Positions 4,834 through 5,766 of a stretch of DNA of 5,766 nucleotides are shown in pieces; positions within the stretch are counted from its first letter, which is position 1; every line of letters begins with the position of its first letter. Source of the stretch: Candidatus Gastranaerophilales bacterium (GTDB lineage Bacteria; Cyanobacteriota; Vampirovibrionia; Gastranaerophilales; Gastranaerophilaceae); assembly GCA_944325615.1 (NCBI GenBank), contig CALVAU010000147.1, positions 1 to 5,766 on the forward strand. Direction: 5' to 3'. Under the pieces are notes generated by a model. It was not told the origin of the DNA and ran no database searches. It worked only from the letters and a program-made list of their open reading frames with translations. The position numbers and the translations under genes are program-made.

Positions 4834-4839
4834 AAAAGT

Positions 4840-5730
4840 ATGGAAATAAGAGTTTTAAGATATTTTTTAACGGTTGCAAGAGAAGGTTCAATTACAGGAG
4901 CTGCAAATTATTTGCACCTGACACAGCCGACACTTTCAAGACAGCTGCAGGATTTAGAACGAGAATTGGGACAAAAACTTTTTATACGTACAAATCATAA
5001 TGTTGTGCTTACTCCTGAGGGAATGATTTTAAGAAAGCGTGCAGAAGAAATTCTTGATATGGTCGAAAAAACCGAAAAAGAATTTAGTTCGATAAGTGAG
5101 AATATTTCCGGTGAAATTCATATAGGCAGCGGCGAAACTTATATTTTCAAATGTATAGCAGATGTAATTAATGAAATGCGGAATGATTTTCCTCAAATAA
5201 TTTTTCACATATACAGCGGGAATTTAGAAGATGTTACTGAAAAATTGGATAAAGGGCTTTTGGATTTTGGTATAACTATGCAACCAAGTGATTTGTCAAA
5301 ATATAACAGAATATCTTTGCCAGAAAAAGATCTTTGGGGTGTAGTGATGAGAAAAGACAGCCCGCTTGCTCAAAAAGATTTTATTTCATTTGAGGATTTA
5401 GAAAAAGTTCCTCTGATTTTATCTAAAAAAGCATTTAGGGAACCGATTTCAGATAGTGAATTTTATAAATGGTTTAATGAAAAAAAAGAAAAATTGAATA
5501 TTGCAGCAACTCATAATTTATTTTTCAATGCTGCTTTAATGGTAGAAGAAGGAGTAGGATATTTATTGACATTAAATAATCTTGCCAATACTTCTAAAAT
5601 CAGTAGTTTATGTTTTCGCCCATTAAGTCCAAAAATAGAGACAGGGTGGGATTTTATATGGAAAAAATATCAATTTTTCTCGCCTGCAGCAAAATTGTTT
5701 CTTCAAAAAATAGAAGAAAAATTCAAATAG
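4840..5730 (+). CDS. LysR-family transcriptional regulator
   Basis: This is a 296-residue protein, the usual length for LysR-type regulators. The N-terminal winged helix-turn-helix (about 1-60) has the typical sequence LRYFLTVAREGSITGAANYLHLTQPTLSRQLQDLE, including the A-A...L..TQ.TLS.Q core and LF.R after it. It is followed by the linker helix (about 60-88) and a periplasmic-binding-protein-like effector domain (about 90-296). I place the start at ATG 4840, giving MEIRVLRYF, the standard family N-terminus. An upstream in-frame ATG at 4825 would add MYYKS and overlaps the -10 box. Neither has a good Shine-Dalgarno. The gene diverges from the flavoprotein-hydrolase-cupin-CMD operon, the usual LysR target arrangement, and a T-N11-A palindrome lies between them. 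The effector is unknown; relatives in this arrangement often sense small aromatic or carbonyl compounds. No terminator is visible in the 36 nt after the stop. Confidence 0.93.
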   Translation: MEIRVLRYFLTVAREGSITGAANYLHLTQPTLSRQLQDLERELGQKLFIRTNHNVVLTPEGMILRKRAEEILDMVEKTEKEFSSISENISGEIHIGSGETYIFKCIADVINEMRNDFPQIIFHIYSGNLEDVTEKLDKGLLDFGITMQPSDLSKYNRISLPEKDLWGVVMRKDSPLAQKDFISFEDLEKVPLILSKKAFREPISDSEFYKWFNEKKEKLNIAATHNLFFNAALMVEEGVGYLLTLNNLANTSKISSLCFRPLSPKIETGWDFIWKKYQFFSPAAKLFLQKIEEKFK

Positions 5731-5766
5731 TATAACGTTTTATATTTTACAAATTGCATTAGGTAC

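Larger units (their letters stand above)
4744..4839. promoter_or_regulatory. divergent promoter region between the operon and the LysR gene
   Basis: This 96-bp region separates two divergent starts. On the minus strand the best -10 candidates are TACAAT (4792-4787) and the overlapping TATAAG (4787-4782). Neither has a good -35, as expected for an activator-dependent promoter. The TACAAT box is centred within an inverted pair, GCAAAT (4775-4780) and ATTTGC (4795-4800). The LysR-type operator palindrome at 4802-4816 lies just upstream of the minus-strand boxes and contains the plus-strand -35. Confidence 0.6.

Noticed and set aside
5731..5766. Possible terminator or new gene after the LysR stop
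   Set aside because: The 36 nt contain no stable hairpin, T run, ribosome binding site or start that can be supported before the window ends.
1..5766. Mobile element, CRISPR array, tRNA, toxin-antitoxin pair or defence system
   Set aside because: No transposase, inverted terminal repeats, spaced repeats, cloverleaf-like sequence or defence domain was seen on either strand.

Overview
The window is low-GC DNA (roughly one third G+C by eye) with dense coding. Most genes have strong GGAG-type ribosome binding sites. Three consecutive proteins carry Sec-type signal peptides, and one flavoprotein has the four-cysteine motif of [4Fe-4S] iron-sulfur flavoproteins. Together these suggest an anaerobic, probably gut-associated bacterium. 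Exported enzymes of this type point to a diderm, and real Shine-Dalgarno use argues against Bacteroidota. A Gastranaerophilales-like lineage is a guess, not a demonstration. There are no rRNAs, tRNAs, insertion sequences, CRISPR arrays or phage genes.

Left part (1-1560). The left edge holds the first 61 codons of a minus-strand glucose-6-phosphate isomerase. Diverging from it is a small DegT-type PLP-aminotransferase-like protein (275-1081). That gene runs tail-to-tail, with a 4-nt overlap, into a minus-strand TPR protein (1078-1560) that has its own TATAAT -10 box.

Central operon (4743 down to 1623, minus strand). Five genes are packed tightly: a 72-aa conserved small protein, an iron-sulfur flavoprotein/NAD(P)H reductase, an exported alpha/beta hydrolase with a predicted Cys nucleophile, an exported cupin resembling the Mn-type cupin hydroxynitrile lyases, and an exported two-domain carboxymuconolactone-decarboxylase-family (CMD) protein. 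From the flavoprotein on, the genes are 3 nt apart, overlap by 1 nt, or overlap by 17 nt, so translational coupling is likely. The TPR gene follows after 62 nt with no visible terminator and could be read through.

Right part (4744-5766). A LysR-type regulator is divergent from the operon. The shared 96-bp intergenic region holds a perfect 15-bp palindrome with T-N11-A form, the classical LysR operator geometry. The palindrome contains the regulator's own consensus -35 hexamer, so autoregulation plus control of the operon is the simplest reading. The regulator's promoter is so close to the gene that its mRNA may be leaderless. The last 36 nt hold no recognisable feature.

How the genes may work together (inference): a LysR sensor controls a cytoplasmic redox flavoprotein and three exported enzymes, which would suit processing or detoxification of small reactive carbonyl, quinone or aromatic compounds across the inner membrane. 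The substrate is unknown. The most unusual observation is that each of the three exported enzymes has a second Shine-Dalgarno-plus-ATG, in frame, at the end of or just after its signal peptide. This suggests either dual cytoplasmic/exported forms or recent gain of export signals by cytoplasmic ancestors.
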